Shown: in pieces, positions 35,149-43,908 of the stretch
Layout of the letters: each line of letters starts with the position of its first letter
Position numbering within the stretch: the first letter of the stretch is position 1
DNA from: Alphaproteobacteria bacterium
Lineage (GTDB): Bacteria; Pseudomonadota; Alphaproteobacteria; Bin65
Assembly (NCBI GenBank): GCA_022819985.1
Contig: JAJEGH010000027.1
Coordinates: 62,001 to 126,000, forward strand
Direction: 5' to 3'
Length of the DNA: 64,000 nt
Program-made: the position numbers and the translations under genes
Notes under the pieces: generated by a model
The model's database searches: none
Told to the model about the DNA's origin: nothing
The model's input: the letters and a program-made list of their open reading frames with translations, nothing else

Positions 35149-37485
35149 CTATTCTTCCGCCGCGGCGGCAAGCGCGTCGAGCACGCGTTCCGGCGTCATC
35201 GGAATCGTCCGCAGGCGCAAACCGGTTGCGTTGGCGACGGCGTTGGCGATGGCGGGCGCAGCGCCGACCAGCGGCGGTTCGCCGATTCCCTTGGCGCCGA
35301 AGGGGCCGGACGGCTCCGGATCCTCGACGACGATCGGATGGATTTCGAGCGGCAGGTCCGGCGCGCCATACACCTTGTAGTCCATCATGCTCGGATTGAT
35401 CGGCTGGCCGTCCTCCCACAGCAGTTCCTCGACCAGGGCATAGCCGGCGCCCTGGACGAAACCGCCCTGGATCTGGCCCTCGACAGCCGTCGGGTTGATC
35501 GCCCGGCCGACATCGTGGGCCGCCCAGGCGCGCAAAATCTCGACTTTCCCGGTTACCGTATCGACTTCGACCTCGACGACATGGGCGCCGAATATGTAGG
35601 TGCCGATGCGGGCGAAGGGATAGTTCCGGATCAGGGCTTCCTTGTAGTCGAACGCCTCGCCGTCATAGACCAGCCCGCCGCTGCCGATGATCGGACCGCC
35701 GGCCTGGTAGTGCGCGCGCAGGGAAATGTCTCCGAAGCTCAGCTCCTTCTCCGGCACGCCGACGATGCCGGCCCGGCCGCCCGGCCGGATCTCGATGTCG
35801 CCGGGCGCACACTCGAAGGTCTCGGCGGCGTGGCGGACGATCTGTTCGCGCACCGAATCGGCGGCCTTCACCACCGCCCGGCCGACCATGTAGGTCACCC
35901 GGCTGCCGCCGGTGCTCCAGTTGTAGGGCGCCGCGCCGCTGTCCGCCGATGTCGAATCGATCCGGTCGATATCGATATCGAGCGCGCCGGCGCAGATCTG
36001 CGCGAGCGCCGCTTCCGCGCCCTGGCCGAGATCGACCGCGCTGTGGGCGAGCGCGACGGTGCCGTCCTCCAGCAGGCGCACGGTCGCGGAGGTGCCGAGC
36101 AGGCCGCAGATATGCGCGAAGGCGGAGACGCCAACGCCGCGCAGCCTGCCGTTCGCTCCGGCTCCGGTCCCGGCCCCGGAACCGGGCCGTTTTCCGGTCC
36201 AGCCGGCGGCGTCGCGCGCCCTGGTCAGGCACTCTGCAAGACCGCAGGACGTGATCGTCTGACCGCCGATCCAGCGCCCGCCCGTCGTCACCGCGTTCTT
36301 CAGCCTGAAATCGACCGGATCGAGGCCCAGCTTGTCCGCCAATTCGTCGATCTGCGCTTCGGTGGCGAACGTCACCTGCGGGTTGCCGTAGCCGCGGAAG
36401 CCGGCGGCGCGCAGCCGGTTGGTGTAAACGGCGCTGCCGCGCAACCGGCAATGGGGTATGGCGTAGGGTCCGCGGGCCATCAGCAGGCCGAAGCCGAGCA
36501 CGGCCGGGCTGTCCTCGGCATAGGCGCCGCCGTCGTAGACGATCTCGAGGTCCCGGGCGACCAGCGTTCCATCCGCCTTTGCGCCGGTCTTGACCCGGAC
36601 GATCGCCGGATGGCGCCGGCGCATCATCATGAAATCCTCTTCGCGGGTCAGCGTCAGCCTGACCGGCCGGCCGGTCGCCCGGGCGAGATGGGCCACGAGA
36701 GGCTGGACCGTCACGCCGGACTTGCCGCCGAACGCGCCGCCGACCGCCGGGGTGGTCGCGCGGATTTTCGACATCGGAAGGTCGAGCGCCCGCGACAGCG
36801 TCGCCTGCACCTTGTTGACCGACTGGTTGGCCGACCGGACGGTCAGCTTGCCGGCCCGATCGAACTCGGCGATGGCCGAGACCGGCTCCAGATAGACATG
36901 GGATTGCGACGGCACTTCGTAGACGCCGTCCACGACGACATCGCAATCCGCCCAGGCCGCTTCGACATCGCCCTCGCTGAATTCCTGCCGCGCGATCTCG
37001 TTGACGCGCTCGAAGCCGAGGTCCGGGCGCTTCTCGTAGCTGTCGAAGTGCGGATGTACCGGGACCGCCCCATCCCTCAGCGCTTCCTCGATGCTCAGGA
37101 CCGGCGTCAGTTCTTCGTAGTCGACCTCGATCAGTGCCGCTGCCGCGCGGGCGGTGGCAAGGTCGGCCGCGGCGACGGCGGCAACCGGTTCGCCGACATA
37201 GCGCACCACGCCGGCGGCAAGCGCGGTCTCGTCGTAGACGAACAGCCCCCAGCGGCGCTCCGGCAGGTCTGCGCCGGTCAGCACCGCCTTGACGCCGGGC
37301 AGCGCCCGGGCGGCGGCGGTGTCGATGCCGAGGATGCGCGCGCTCGGCCAGGGGCTGCCGAGGATGGCCGCGTGCAGCATACCGGGCCGGGCGAGGTCGT
37401 CGGTATAGCGCGCCGCGCCGGCCAGCTTGTCGGCCGCATCGCGGCGCGGCAGCCGCTTGCCGATCGCTTCGGGAAGATCGTTCAT
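35149..37485 (-). CDS. xanthine dehydrogenase-family molybdopterin-binding subunit
   Basis: Large catalytic subunit of 778 residues of a three-part molybdenum hydroxylase, which puts a water-derived OH on a carbon next to ring nitrogen or on an aldehyde. The start PRRDAADKLAGAARYTDDL, the block VGGAFGGKSG (molybdopterin loop), RAAGFRGYGNPQ (active-site loop with Arg) and GAKGIGEPPLVGAAPAIANA with the catalytic Glu are all present. It lacks the AYRCSFR loop of true CO dehydrogenase. The ATG overlaps the 2Fe-2S gene stop (ATGA). The long open frame further upstream belongs to other genes. The substrate is probably an N-heterocycle. Confidence 0.93.
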   Translation of the reverse strand: MNDLPEAIGKRLPRRDAADKLAGAARYTDDLARPGMLHAAILGSPWPSARILGIDTAAARALPGVKAVLTGADLPERRWGLFVYDETALAAGVVRYVGEPVAAVAAADLATARAAAALIEVDYEELTPVLSIEEALRDGAVPVHPHFDSYEKRPDLGFERVNEIARQEFSEGDVEAAWADCDVVVDGVYEVPSQSHVYLEPVSAIAEFDRAGKLTVRSANQSVNKVQATLSRALDLPMSKIRATTPAVGGAFGGKSGVTVQPLVAHLARATGRPVRLTLTREEDFMMMRRRHPAIVRVKTGAKADGTLVARDLEIVYDGGAYAEDSPAVLGFGLLMARGPYAIPHCRLRGSAVYTNRLRAAGFRGYGNPQVTFATEAQIDELADKLGLDPVDFRLKNAVTTGGRWIGGQTITSCGLAECLTRARDAAGWTGKRPGSGAGTGAGANGRLRGVGVSAFAHICGLLGTSATVRLLEDGTVALAHSAVDLGQGAEAALAQICAGALDIDIDRIDSTSADSGAAPYNWSTGGSRVTYMVGRAVVKAADSVREQIVRHAAETFECAPGDIEIRPGGRAGIVGVPEKELSFGDISLRAHYQAGGPIIGSGGLVYDGEAFDYKEALIRNYPFARIGTYIFGAHVVEVEVDTVTGKVEILRAWAAHDVGRAINPTAVEGQIQGGFVQGAGYALVEELLWEDGQPINPSMMDYKVYGAPDLPLEIHPIVVEDPEPSGPFGAKGIGEPPLVGAAPAIANAVANATGLRLRTIPMTPERVLDALAAAAEE

Positions 37486-37985
37486 TGCGCGGGCAGTCCG
37501 GGTTCGCTCCCGACGCAGCGCCCGCCGGCCCGTACGGCGGCTTCGACGATGCTGACATAGCCGGTGCAGCGGCAGATGTTGCCGCCCAGCCAATGGCGCA
37601 CCGCCTCCGCGTCCGGCGGTTCGACGGCGCTGCGGAACAGGTCGGTCAGGGCGACGACGATGCCGGGCGTGCAGTAGCCGCACTGCACGGCGCCGGACTT
37701 CGCCATCTCCTCGCCCAGAACGGCGGCGTTCGGGTCGCCGTCCAGCCCTTCCACGGTCACGACATCGCGCCCGGCGCAATCGGCGGCCAGCATCAGGCAG
37801 GCGCGCGCCGCCCTGCCGTCGACCAGCACGGTGCACGCGCCGCAGACACCGCTGTTGCAACCGCGCTTGCTGCCGGTCAGTTGCGCCGCGCCGCGTAACA
37901 GGTCCAGCAGCGTCGCGCCCGGCCCGGCGACGAGGGTCAGCGGATCGCCGTTCACCGTGAGGCCGACTCCTGCGGCCGCCGTCAT
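37482..37985 (-). CDS. molybdenum hydroxylase 2Fe-2S subunit
   Basis: A 167-residue subunit with two iron-sulfur centres that passes electrons from the molybdenum site to FAD. The plant-ferredoxin-like cluster is in GCNSGVCGACTVLVDG plus a later Cys (ACLMLA), and the helical second cluster in VQCGYCTPGIV and GNICRCTGY. Overlaps by four bases both with the FAD gene before it and the molybdenum gene after it, so all three subunits are made in step. Confidence 0.96.
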   Translation of the reverse strand: MTAAAGVGLTVNGDPLTLVAGPGATLLDLLRGAAQLTGSKRGCNSGVCGACTVLVDGRAARACLMLAADCAGRDVVTVEGLDGDPNAAVLGEEMAKSGAVQCGYCTPGIVVALTDLFRSAVEPPDAEAVRHWLGGNICRCTGYVSIVEAAVRAGGRCVGSEPGLPAQ

Positions 37986-38836
37986 GACCGGGCTTCCGAC
38001 TTTGCCATGGCGGCCTCGACCGCGCGGGCGACCAGGCCGGGAATGATGCGCCGGCGGTATTCGGCGGAGCCGCGCATGTCGGCGAGCGGCTCGGCGGCCT
38101 CCTGCAACAGGGCGCCGGCCCGGGCGACGGCTTTGCCGTCCGGCCGCGTATCGGCCAGCGCCTCGTCCGCCGCATCCAGGCGCAGCGGTCCGGCGGCGCA
38201 ACTGCCCAGCACGATGCGGGCGGCGCGGCAGACGCCCCCCTCCAGGGTCAGGGTGGCCGCGACCGACACCGTGGCATAGTCGCCGTCCACCCTGGCGAAT
38301 TTGTAGTATGCGCCGACGGAGCCGGTGGGCGGCGGCAGAAGATGGATCGCCGTCAGGATCTCGTCTTCGGCGAGCGCCGTGGTCAGGTAATCGACGAAGA
38401 AATCCCCGGCGGAAAGGCTGCGTTCGCCGGTTGGGCCTACGGCGGTCAGCCGGGCGTCGGCGGCGACGAAGGCGGGCGGCAGGTCGGCCGCCGGATCGGC
38501 ATGGCACAGAGCGCCGCCGACCGTGCCGAAATTGCGGATCGCCGGGTGGGCGACCTGCTGCGCGGCCTCGCAGAGCACGGCAAGGGCGCCGGGAAGACCG
38601 GCCGCGGCGAGCGCCGCCTGGGTGACGGCCGCGCCCATCGTGACGCCGCCGCCGGCATGGCGAACCAAGCGGTCCAGCCCCTCGACCTTGCGCAGCGAAA
38701 CCAGGGCGGGCGGATCGAGGAGCCCGAGATTCAGCATCGCCACCAGGGTCTGGCCGCCGGCGATGCAGCGCGCCTCCTCGTGGGCGGCGAGAAGCGTAAC
38801 GGCCTCGTCGATCGTGGTCGGGTGGAAGAGCTGCAT
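37982..38836 (-). CDS. molybdenum hydroxylase FAD-binding subunit
   Basis: A 284-residue FAD subunit (CoxM/XdhB type) that hands electrons to the final acceptor. MQLFHPTTIDEAVTLLA is the family start, CIAGGQTLVAMLNLGLL and the block AIRNFGTVGGALCHADPAAD bind FAD, and the C-terminal CO-dehydrogenase flavoprotein domain has YRRRIIPGLVARAV. It is the first gene of a three-gene operon (FAD, 2Fe-2S, Mo) that ends at 35149. The oxygenase gene at 38955 is divergent. Confidence 0.95.
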   Translation of the reverse strand: MQLFHPTTIDEAVTLLAAHEEARCIAGGQTLVAMLNLGLLDPPALVSLRKVEGLDRLVRHAGGGVTMGAAVTQAALAAAGLPGALAVLCEAAQQVAHPAIRNFGTVGGALCHADPAADLPPAFVAADARLTAVGPTGERSLSAGDFFVDYLTTALAEDEILTAIHLLPPPTGSVGAYYKFARVDGDYATVSVAATLTLEGGVCRAARIVLGSCAAGPLRLDAADEALADTRPDGKAVARAGALLQEAAEPLADMRGSAEYRRRIIPGLVARAVEAAMAKSEARS

Positions 38837-38954
38837 ACGGGCCCGATTGTGTCGCGCCCGGCGGCGCGTTCGCCCGGCCATGCTATCAGGAGCGGGTTTC
38901 TGACAGAAGAATATTGAGCTACAGTTTGAAACGGATCAGCGAAAAAACGGCACG

Positions 38955-39932
38955 ATGAACGGCGCTCCGGCTTCCCAAATTCCCATCGTCGATCTGCGCG
39001 ACTATCTCGCGGGCGCCGAGGCCGGCCGGGCCGCGGCGGCGAGGGACATCTGCGTGGCGCTGGAAGGGATCGGCTTCTTCGGCATCGCCAATCACGGCGT
39101 TTCGAAGGGCGTCGTCCAGGCGGCCTTTGCCGCGTCGCAGCGCTTTTTCGGCCAGCCGCTGGCCGACAAGCTGGCGGTGCGGATCAACATGGGCCATCGC
39201 GGCTACATGCCGATGGCCGACCAGCACAGGGCCGATGCGGCGAGACCGAATCTCAGCGAATCCTTCCTGATCGGTCCGGAGCTGGCGGAGGACGACCCTG
39301 CGGTCGTGGAAGGGCGGCCGTTGCACGGGGTCAATCCGTGGCCGGACGGGCTGGACGGTTTCCGGGACGCGCTCGCCGGCTACCGCGACGCCATGTCGAC
39401 GCTCGGCCTCAGGCTCCTGCCCCTGTTCGAGACCGCGCTCGACCTGCCAGAAGGCTTCTTTGCCGCGCGCTACCGCAATCCGATGGGTTTCGTGCGGTCG
39501 CTGCACTATCCGCCGCTGCCGGCCGAAGCCGACCCGGAACAGTTCGGCGCCTCGCCGCACAGCGATTTCGGCTTCATCACCATCCTGGCGCAGGACAATG
39601 TCGGCGGCCTTCAGGTCCAGACCCGCGACGGCGACTGGATCGACGCGCCCAACCGGCCCGGCGTATTCCTGGTCAATATCGGCGACATGCTGATGCGCTG
39701 GACCAACGACCGCTTCCGTTCGACCGTGCACCGGGTGATCAATGCGCCGGGCCGGGACCGCTATTCGCTGCCCTTCTTCTTCGATCCGGATTTCGAGACC
39801 GAGGTTGCCTGCCTGGAAAGCTGCACCGGCCCCGGCAACCCGCCGCGCTACGATCCGGTGGTGTGGGGCGACTATCTTACCGCCAGCTTCAACGCCAACC
39901 ACGCCTACCGCAAGAAAGCCGGCAGAACGTAG
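38955..39932 (+). CDS. 2-oxoglutarate/Fe(II) dioxygenase, isopenicillin-N-synthase-like
   Basis: A 325-residue non-haem iron oxygenase. The iron ligands H202 and D204 are in ASPHSDFGFITIL, and H259 in STVHRVINAPG; the oxoglutarate-binding R-x-S is in DRYSLPFFF. The N-terminal DIOX_N part (IPIVDLRDYLAG, GFFGIANHGVS) is complete. Enzymes of this family hydroxylate or desaturate small molecules such as amino acids or purines (xanthine-type). It is divergent from the molybdenum hydroxylase and converges with the second TRAP operon. The substrate is not clear. Confidence 0.92.
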   Translation: MNGAPASQIPIVDLRDYLAGAEAGRAAAARDICVALEGIGFFGIANHGVSKGVVQAAFAASQRFFGQPLADKLAVRINMGHRGYMPMADQHRADAARPNLSESFLIGPELAEDDPAVVEGRPLHGVNPWPDGLDGFRDALAGYRDAMSTLGLRLLPLFETALDLPEGFFAARYRNPMGFVRSLHYPPLPAEADPEQFGASPHSDFGFITILAQDNVGGLQVQTRDGDWIDAPNRPGVFLVNIGDMLMRWTNDRFRSTVHRVINAPGRDRYSLPFFFDPDFETEVACLESCTGPGNPPRYDPVVWGDYLTASFNANHAYRKKAGRT

Positions 39933-39948
39933 GAAAGCCGGGCCCGCC

Positions 39949-41262
39949 TCAGAGCAGCGACGGCACGAACAGCGAGAGCGGCGGCACCAGGACGATCAGG
40001 GTCAGCCGCAGGATGTCGGCGCACCAGAAGGGCGTGACGCCGGCGAAGATAGTGCCGGTGCTGACGTCCGGCAGCACACCGCGCAGGACATAGACATTGA
40101 GCCCGACCGGCGGCGTGATCAGGCTGATCTCCGTCACCACGACCACGACGATGCCGAACCAGATCAGCACCTCCGGCTTGGTCATGCCCAGGCCGTCGGC
40201 AAGCGCCACGATCAGCGGCACGAAAACCGGCACCGTGAGCAGCAGCATCGACAGGCTCTCGAACACGCAGCCGAGGAGGATGTAGATCACCATGATGCCG
40301 AAGATCACGAAGATCGGCTCGATCGCCAGCGAGCGCACGAACTCCGCCAACTGGTTCGGCATGCCGGTTTCGTTGATGAAGTTGGCGAAGATCAGCGCGC
40401 CGATCAGGACGACGAACAGCATCGACGTAGTGACGCCGGTCTCCGCCAGCACGCGGAACAGCATCCGCCGGTCGAGCACCCGCTTGAACAGGGTGAACAG
40501 CAGCGCGCCGAAGGCGCCGATGCCGGCCGCCTCGGTCGGCGTGAAGGCGCCGACATAGATGCCGCCGATCACGACGACGAACAGCACCACCACGCCCCAG
40601 ACGTCGCGCAGGGCGCGCCAGCGCTCGGGCCAGGCCGTCCGTTCGCCGGGCGGCCCCAGCTCCGGCTTCAGGCGGATCATGAACTGCACCGCGCCGACGT
40701 AGAACAGGATGCCGACGATGCCGGGAAGGATTCCGGCGGCGAACAGCTTGCTGACATCGGACTGGGTGATCAGGCCGTAGATGACCAGCACGACGCTGGG
40801 CGGGATCAGAATGCCCAGCGTCCCGCCGGCGGCGATCGAGCCGGTCGCGATGCTGTCGGCGTAGCCGAAGCGGCGCATCGACGGCATCGCCACCTTGGCC
40901 ATGGTCGCCGCCGTGGCGAGCGACGAACCGCAGATCGCGCTGAAACCGCCGCAGGCCACGATGGTCGCCATTGCGAGGCCGCCGCGGCGGTGGCCGAGAA
41001 AGGCGTTGGAAGCGGTGTAGAGCTGCTCGGACAGGCCGGCCCGGCTGACGAAATTGCCCATCAGGATAAACAACGGCACGACCGACAAGGCATAGGATTC
41101 GGCGGTGTCGCGCGCGATCTGGGCGATCAGCGAAAAGGCGGGCGGCCAGTCGATCAGGATCGCGTAGCCGACCGCGCCGACCAGTGCCATCGCAAAGGCG
41201 ATCGGCAGGCGCAGGAAAACCAGAACCAGGAGAACGGCGAATCCCAGGGCGGCGGCGAGCAT
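39949..41262 (-). CDS. TRAP transporter large permease (DctM type), second system
   Basis: A 437-residue permease with the DctM pattern: MLAAALGFAVLLVLVFLRLP, ILMGNFVSRAGLSEQLYTA, CGGFSAICGSSLATAATM and LITPPVGLNVYVLRGV. It differs clearly from the protein at 25339-26658, so the two TRAP systems are not a recent duplication. It lies 22 bp after the small permease gene. Ends 17 bp from the converging oxygenase gene, so the two must share or lack terminators. Confidence 0.95.
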   Translation of the reverse strand: MLAAALGFAVLLVLVFLRLPIAFAMALVGAVGYAILIDWPPAFSLIAQIARDTAESYALSVVPLFILMGNFVSRAGLSEQLYTASNAFLGHRRGGLAMATIVACGGFSAICGSSLATAATMAKVAMPSMRRFGYADSIATGSIAAGGTLGILIPPSVVLVIYGLITQSDVSKLFAAGILPGIVGILFYVGAVQFMIRLKPELGPPGERTAWPERWRALRDVWGVVVLFVVVIGGIYVGAFTPTEAAGIGAFGALLFTLFKRVLDRRMLFRVLAETGVTTSMLFVVLIGALIFANFINETGMPNQLAEFVRSLAIEPIFVIFGIMVIYILLGCVFESLSMLLLTVPVFVPLIVALADGLGMTKPEVLIWFGIVVVVVTEISLITPPVGLNVYVLRGVLPDVSTGTIFAGVTPFWCADILRLTLIVLVPPLSLFVPSLL

Positions 41263-41284
41263 GGCTGGCTTCGTCGCCCTCGGC

Positions 41285-41818
41285 TCAGATCAGTCCCGGC
41301 GCCGGCTCGGTATGGCCGCGCAGATAGCGCCCGATGTTGGCCAGCGAGATCAGCGCGCCCACCCCGGTCAGCACCGCCATGTAGTAGATGAGCGGCGCCT
41401 GGGGCAGCCGCAGATATTCCGTGACGTCCCCATAGTCGGCAATCTTGACGGCATAGAGCCAGAGTTGCCACGCGAGAACCGCCAGGATCGCCGCGCAGAC
41501 AAGGTTGATCGCGATCTGGCGCGGCCGCACCAGCGCGCCCGGCGTCATCGGATCGAGCAGGTCGATGGTGACATGGCTCTCCTGCCGGCACACCGACGGC
41601 AGCCCGGCATAGATCAGCGCCGCCATCAGGACTTCGGTGATCTCGGAGCCGCCGGGCAGGGGCGCATTGAGCAGCTCGCGGCCGAACACGTCGACCACGC
41701 TGACCAGCATGATGAAGAACAGGAACAGCCCGGCCAGCCCGCCGGACACCCGGTGAACCTCCTGGGTGAAGCGGGCTGGCGGAAGCTGTGTCGCCGAACC
41801 GGACGATTCGTTCGGCAT
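41285..41818 (-). CDS. TRAP transporter small permease (DctQ type), second system
   Basis: A 177-residue protein with four membrane helices, the first GLAGLFLFFIMLVSVVDVFG. The loop SHVTIDLLDPMTPGALVRPR is the DctQ signature. The N-terminal 25 residues are polar. It is the middle gene of the P-Q-M operon, 28 bp after the binding-protein gene. Confidence 0.92.
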   Translation of the reverse strand: MPNESSGSATQLPPARFTQEVHRVSGGLAGLFLFFIMLVSVVDVFGRELLNAPLPGGSEITEVLMAALIYAGLPSVCRQESHVTIDLLDPMTPGALVRPRQIAINLVCAAILAVLAWQLWLYAVKIADYGDVTEYLRLPQAPLIYYMAVLTGVGALISLANIGRYLRGHTEPAPGLI

Positions 41819-41846
41819 GGCGGCAGGGCGCAGACGCGCAGGCTGC

Positions 41847-42866
41847 CTACATGCCCTTCTTGACCTTCTGGACCTCGGCCCGCAGCGCCTTCAGCACGTC
41901 CGCGGCGTCCTTGGCGCCTTCGGCCACGGCCCGCTTGATCCACCAGTCGTCGAGGCCGGCGAGTTTGGCCTTGACCGCCTTGGCCGTCGCCGCATCAAAA
42001 GAGCCGACCTTGTTGCCGGCGGCCGTCAGCTTCTCCACGGCCAGGCTGTCGGCGCCGTCCCAGGTCCGGCCCATGATGCCGGACATGTGCTCGCCGCCGA
42101 CCTTCCCGAGCGAGGCTTTATCGGCCGCGTTCAGGCTGTCGTATTTGCGCTGGTTCATCACCACGGCGAAGCTGGCGGAATAGAGGCCCCCCGGCAGGGC
42201 GTAATGATGCTTGACCACGCCGCCCAGCTTGAAGCTGTAGATCGTCTCGATCGAAAAGAAGATGCCGTCGGCGACGCCCTGCTGCAGGATTTCCTGCGCC
42301 TTGGTCACCGGGGCGGAAACGCTGACGATGCCGAGCCGCTTGGCGATCTGGCTCTGCACGCCGCCGCCGGTGCGCACCTTCATGCCCTTGACCTGGCCGA
42401 TATTGGCGATCGGACCGCGCGAATGGACCAGGCCGGGGCCGTGGGTGAACAGCGCCACCAGCTGCACGCCCTTGTGCTCGTCGCGCTTGCCGAATCGGCC
42501 GGTGTAGGTGCGCCAGAAGGCGCGGGACATCTGCTCGGCGTTGCCGTCCGCGCCCGGCAGTTCGATCATCTGGGTCAGCACGAAGCGGCCGGTGGTATAA
42601 CCGTGGGTGATCCAGGCCATGTCCGCGATGCCGTCGCGCACCCGGTCGTAGAGGACGCGCGGGTTGATCGGCGGATAGGTCATCCTGACCTTGACCTTGC
42701 CGCCGCTGGCCTTGGTAAGGTCCTTGATCCAGGTCGGCCAGCCGTTGGTATTCATGGCGTGGCGCGGGCCGGCATAGGTCTCCAGCCGGATCGTCGTGTC
42801 CGCCTGGGCTATGCCGCTGACGGTGAGCGCGGCGGCTGCCATGATGATGGATATCGTGCGATACAT
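41847..42866 (-). CDS. TRAP transporter solute-binding protein (DctP type), second system
   Basis: A 339-residue periplasmic binding protein. The signal peptide is MYRTISIIMAAAALTVSGIAQA, with mature start DTTIRLETYAG. The DctP block IGQVKGMKVRTGGGVQSQIA with its ligand-binding Arg is present, as is GVADGIFFSIETIYSFKLG. The Lys-rich end (ALRAEVQKVKKGM) is a solvent helix. The ATG at 42866 is preferred to one 75 bp upstream since only it gives a signal peptide. Divergent from the enoyl-CoA hydratase gene. Confidence 0.93.
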   Translation of the reverse strand: MYRTISIIMAAAALTVSGIAQADTTIRLETYAGPRHAMNTNGWPTWIKDLTKASGGKVKVRMTYPPINPRVLYDRVRDGIADMAWITHGYTTGRFVLTQMIELPGADGNAEQMSRAFWRTYTGRFGKRDEHKGVQLVALFTHGPGLVHSRGPIANIGQVKGMKVRTGGGVQSQIAKRLGIVSVSAPVTKAQEILQQGVADGIFFSIETIYSFKLGGVVKHHYALPGGLYSASFAVVMNQRKYDSLNAADKASLGKVGGEHMSGIMGRTWDGADSLAVEKLTAAGNKVGSFDAATAKAVKAKLAGLDDWWIKRAVAEGAKDAADVLKALRAEVQKVKKGM

Positions 42867-43013
42867 GTTTGAACTCCCTCCCTCGGTGATGAAACCGGTC
42901 TTCGACTGCCCGCCTGGGCTGTATTCCCGAATACTCCTCATGCTATTTCAAAAGATAAGGCCGCGAAAGATGTTCGGACGTAGCATCCGAAGCGGACGCA
43001 GGGAGACGGCAGC

Positions 43014-43868
43014 GTGGACTATCTTGACCTAACCGTCGAACGGCACACGCTGGAACGCGGCGGCGCAGTCGGCAGAATCGTCATCGACCGGCCGGACCGG
43101 CTGAACGCCCTGCGCATGACCGTGACCGATCGCGAACTGATCCATGCCCTCGACGCGTTCGAGGCGGACGACGATGTGCGCGCGGTTATCCTGACCGGGG
43201 CCGGCGACCGCGCCTTCTGCACCGGCTGGGATCTGTCGCTGATCGAGGACAGTTCGATTCCGGCGCTCGAAAGCCTGGTTCGCGCCAATACGGAGTTGTT
43301 TCTCAAAGTCTGGCATCTGCGCCAGCCGGTCATCGCGGCGGTTAACGGGCACGCTGTCGGCACAGGGGCTGCCATCGCCATGGCTGCAGACCTGACCGTC
43401 GTTTCGGAGACTGCGCGGCTCGCCGAGCCGGAAATCCGCCACGGCGCACTCTCTCCCTTCCTGATCCTGCCGTTCCTGACCCACGCCAAGGCGGTGCACG
43501 AATTCTACTACACCGGCGATGCGCTGGACGCCCAGGCGATGCACCGCCTGGGGCTGACCAACGCGGTCGTGCCGCCCGAACAACTGGCCGAAGAAGCAAT
43601 GCGCGCTGCGACGCGCTTGGCGCTGGTGCCGCCGTGGGCGCTGCAAATGAAGAAGCGCAGCCTGCGGGCCGCCTACGAGGCGATGGGATTCGGCACAGCG
43701 ATCCGGCAGCACGCCCTGGCCGACACCGTGGTGATCGGCGGTGATTTTCCGGAGCAGCGAGTACTGCAGGACATCCTTGAAGAACAGGGCATGCGCGCCT
43801 TCCTGCAAGCGCGGGACGGGCCGTTCCGGGACATCGCGCCACCCAGCACCGAATCCGGGAGGCCGTGA
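43014..43868 (+). CDS. enoyl-CoA hydratase/isomerase family protein
   Basis: A 284-residue crotonase-fold protein starting at GTG 43014 after GGGAGACGGCAGC. The oxyanion holes are in AFCTGWDLS and NGHAVGTGAAIAMAADL. The first catalytic Glu of hydratases is missing (Ala/Ile there), and the second is possibly E in LAEPEIRHGAL. So it may be an isomerase, a thioesterase or a C-C hydrolase rather than a true hydratase. The next gene, 40 bp downstream, is an acyl-CoA ligase, suggesting a CoA-linked side pathway of two steps. Confidence 0.87.
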   Translation: MDYLDLTVERHTLERGGAVGRIVIDRPDRLNALRMTVTDRELIHALDAFEADDDVRAVILTGAGDRAFCTGWDLSLIEDSSIPALESLVRANTELFLKVWHLRQPVIAAVNGHAVGTGAAIAMAADLTVVSETARLAEPEIRHGALSPFLILPFLTHAKAVHEFYYTGDALDAQAMHRLGLTNAVVPPEQLAEEAMRAATRLALVPPWALQMKKRSLRAAYEAMGFGTAIRQHALADTVVIGGDFPEQRVLQDILEEQGMRAFLQARDGPFRDIAPPSTESGRP

Positions 43869-43908
43869 CCTGAAAACGATGGCCGGCTCCGAAGGCATCG
43901 GAGGGTCC

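Noticed and set aside
35149..38836. True CO dehydrogenase (coxMSL)
   Set aside because: Gene order fits, but the active-site loop AYRCSFR is absent; the loop is GFRGYGNPQ.
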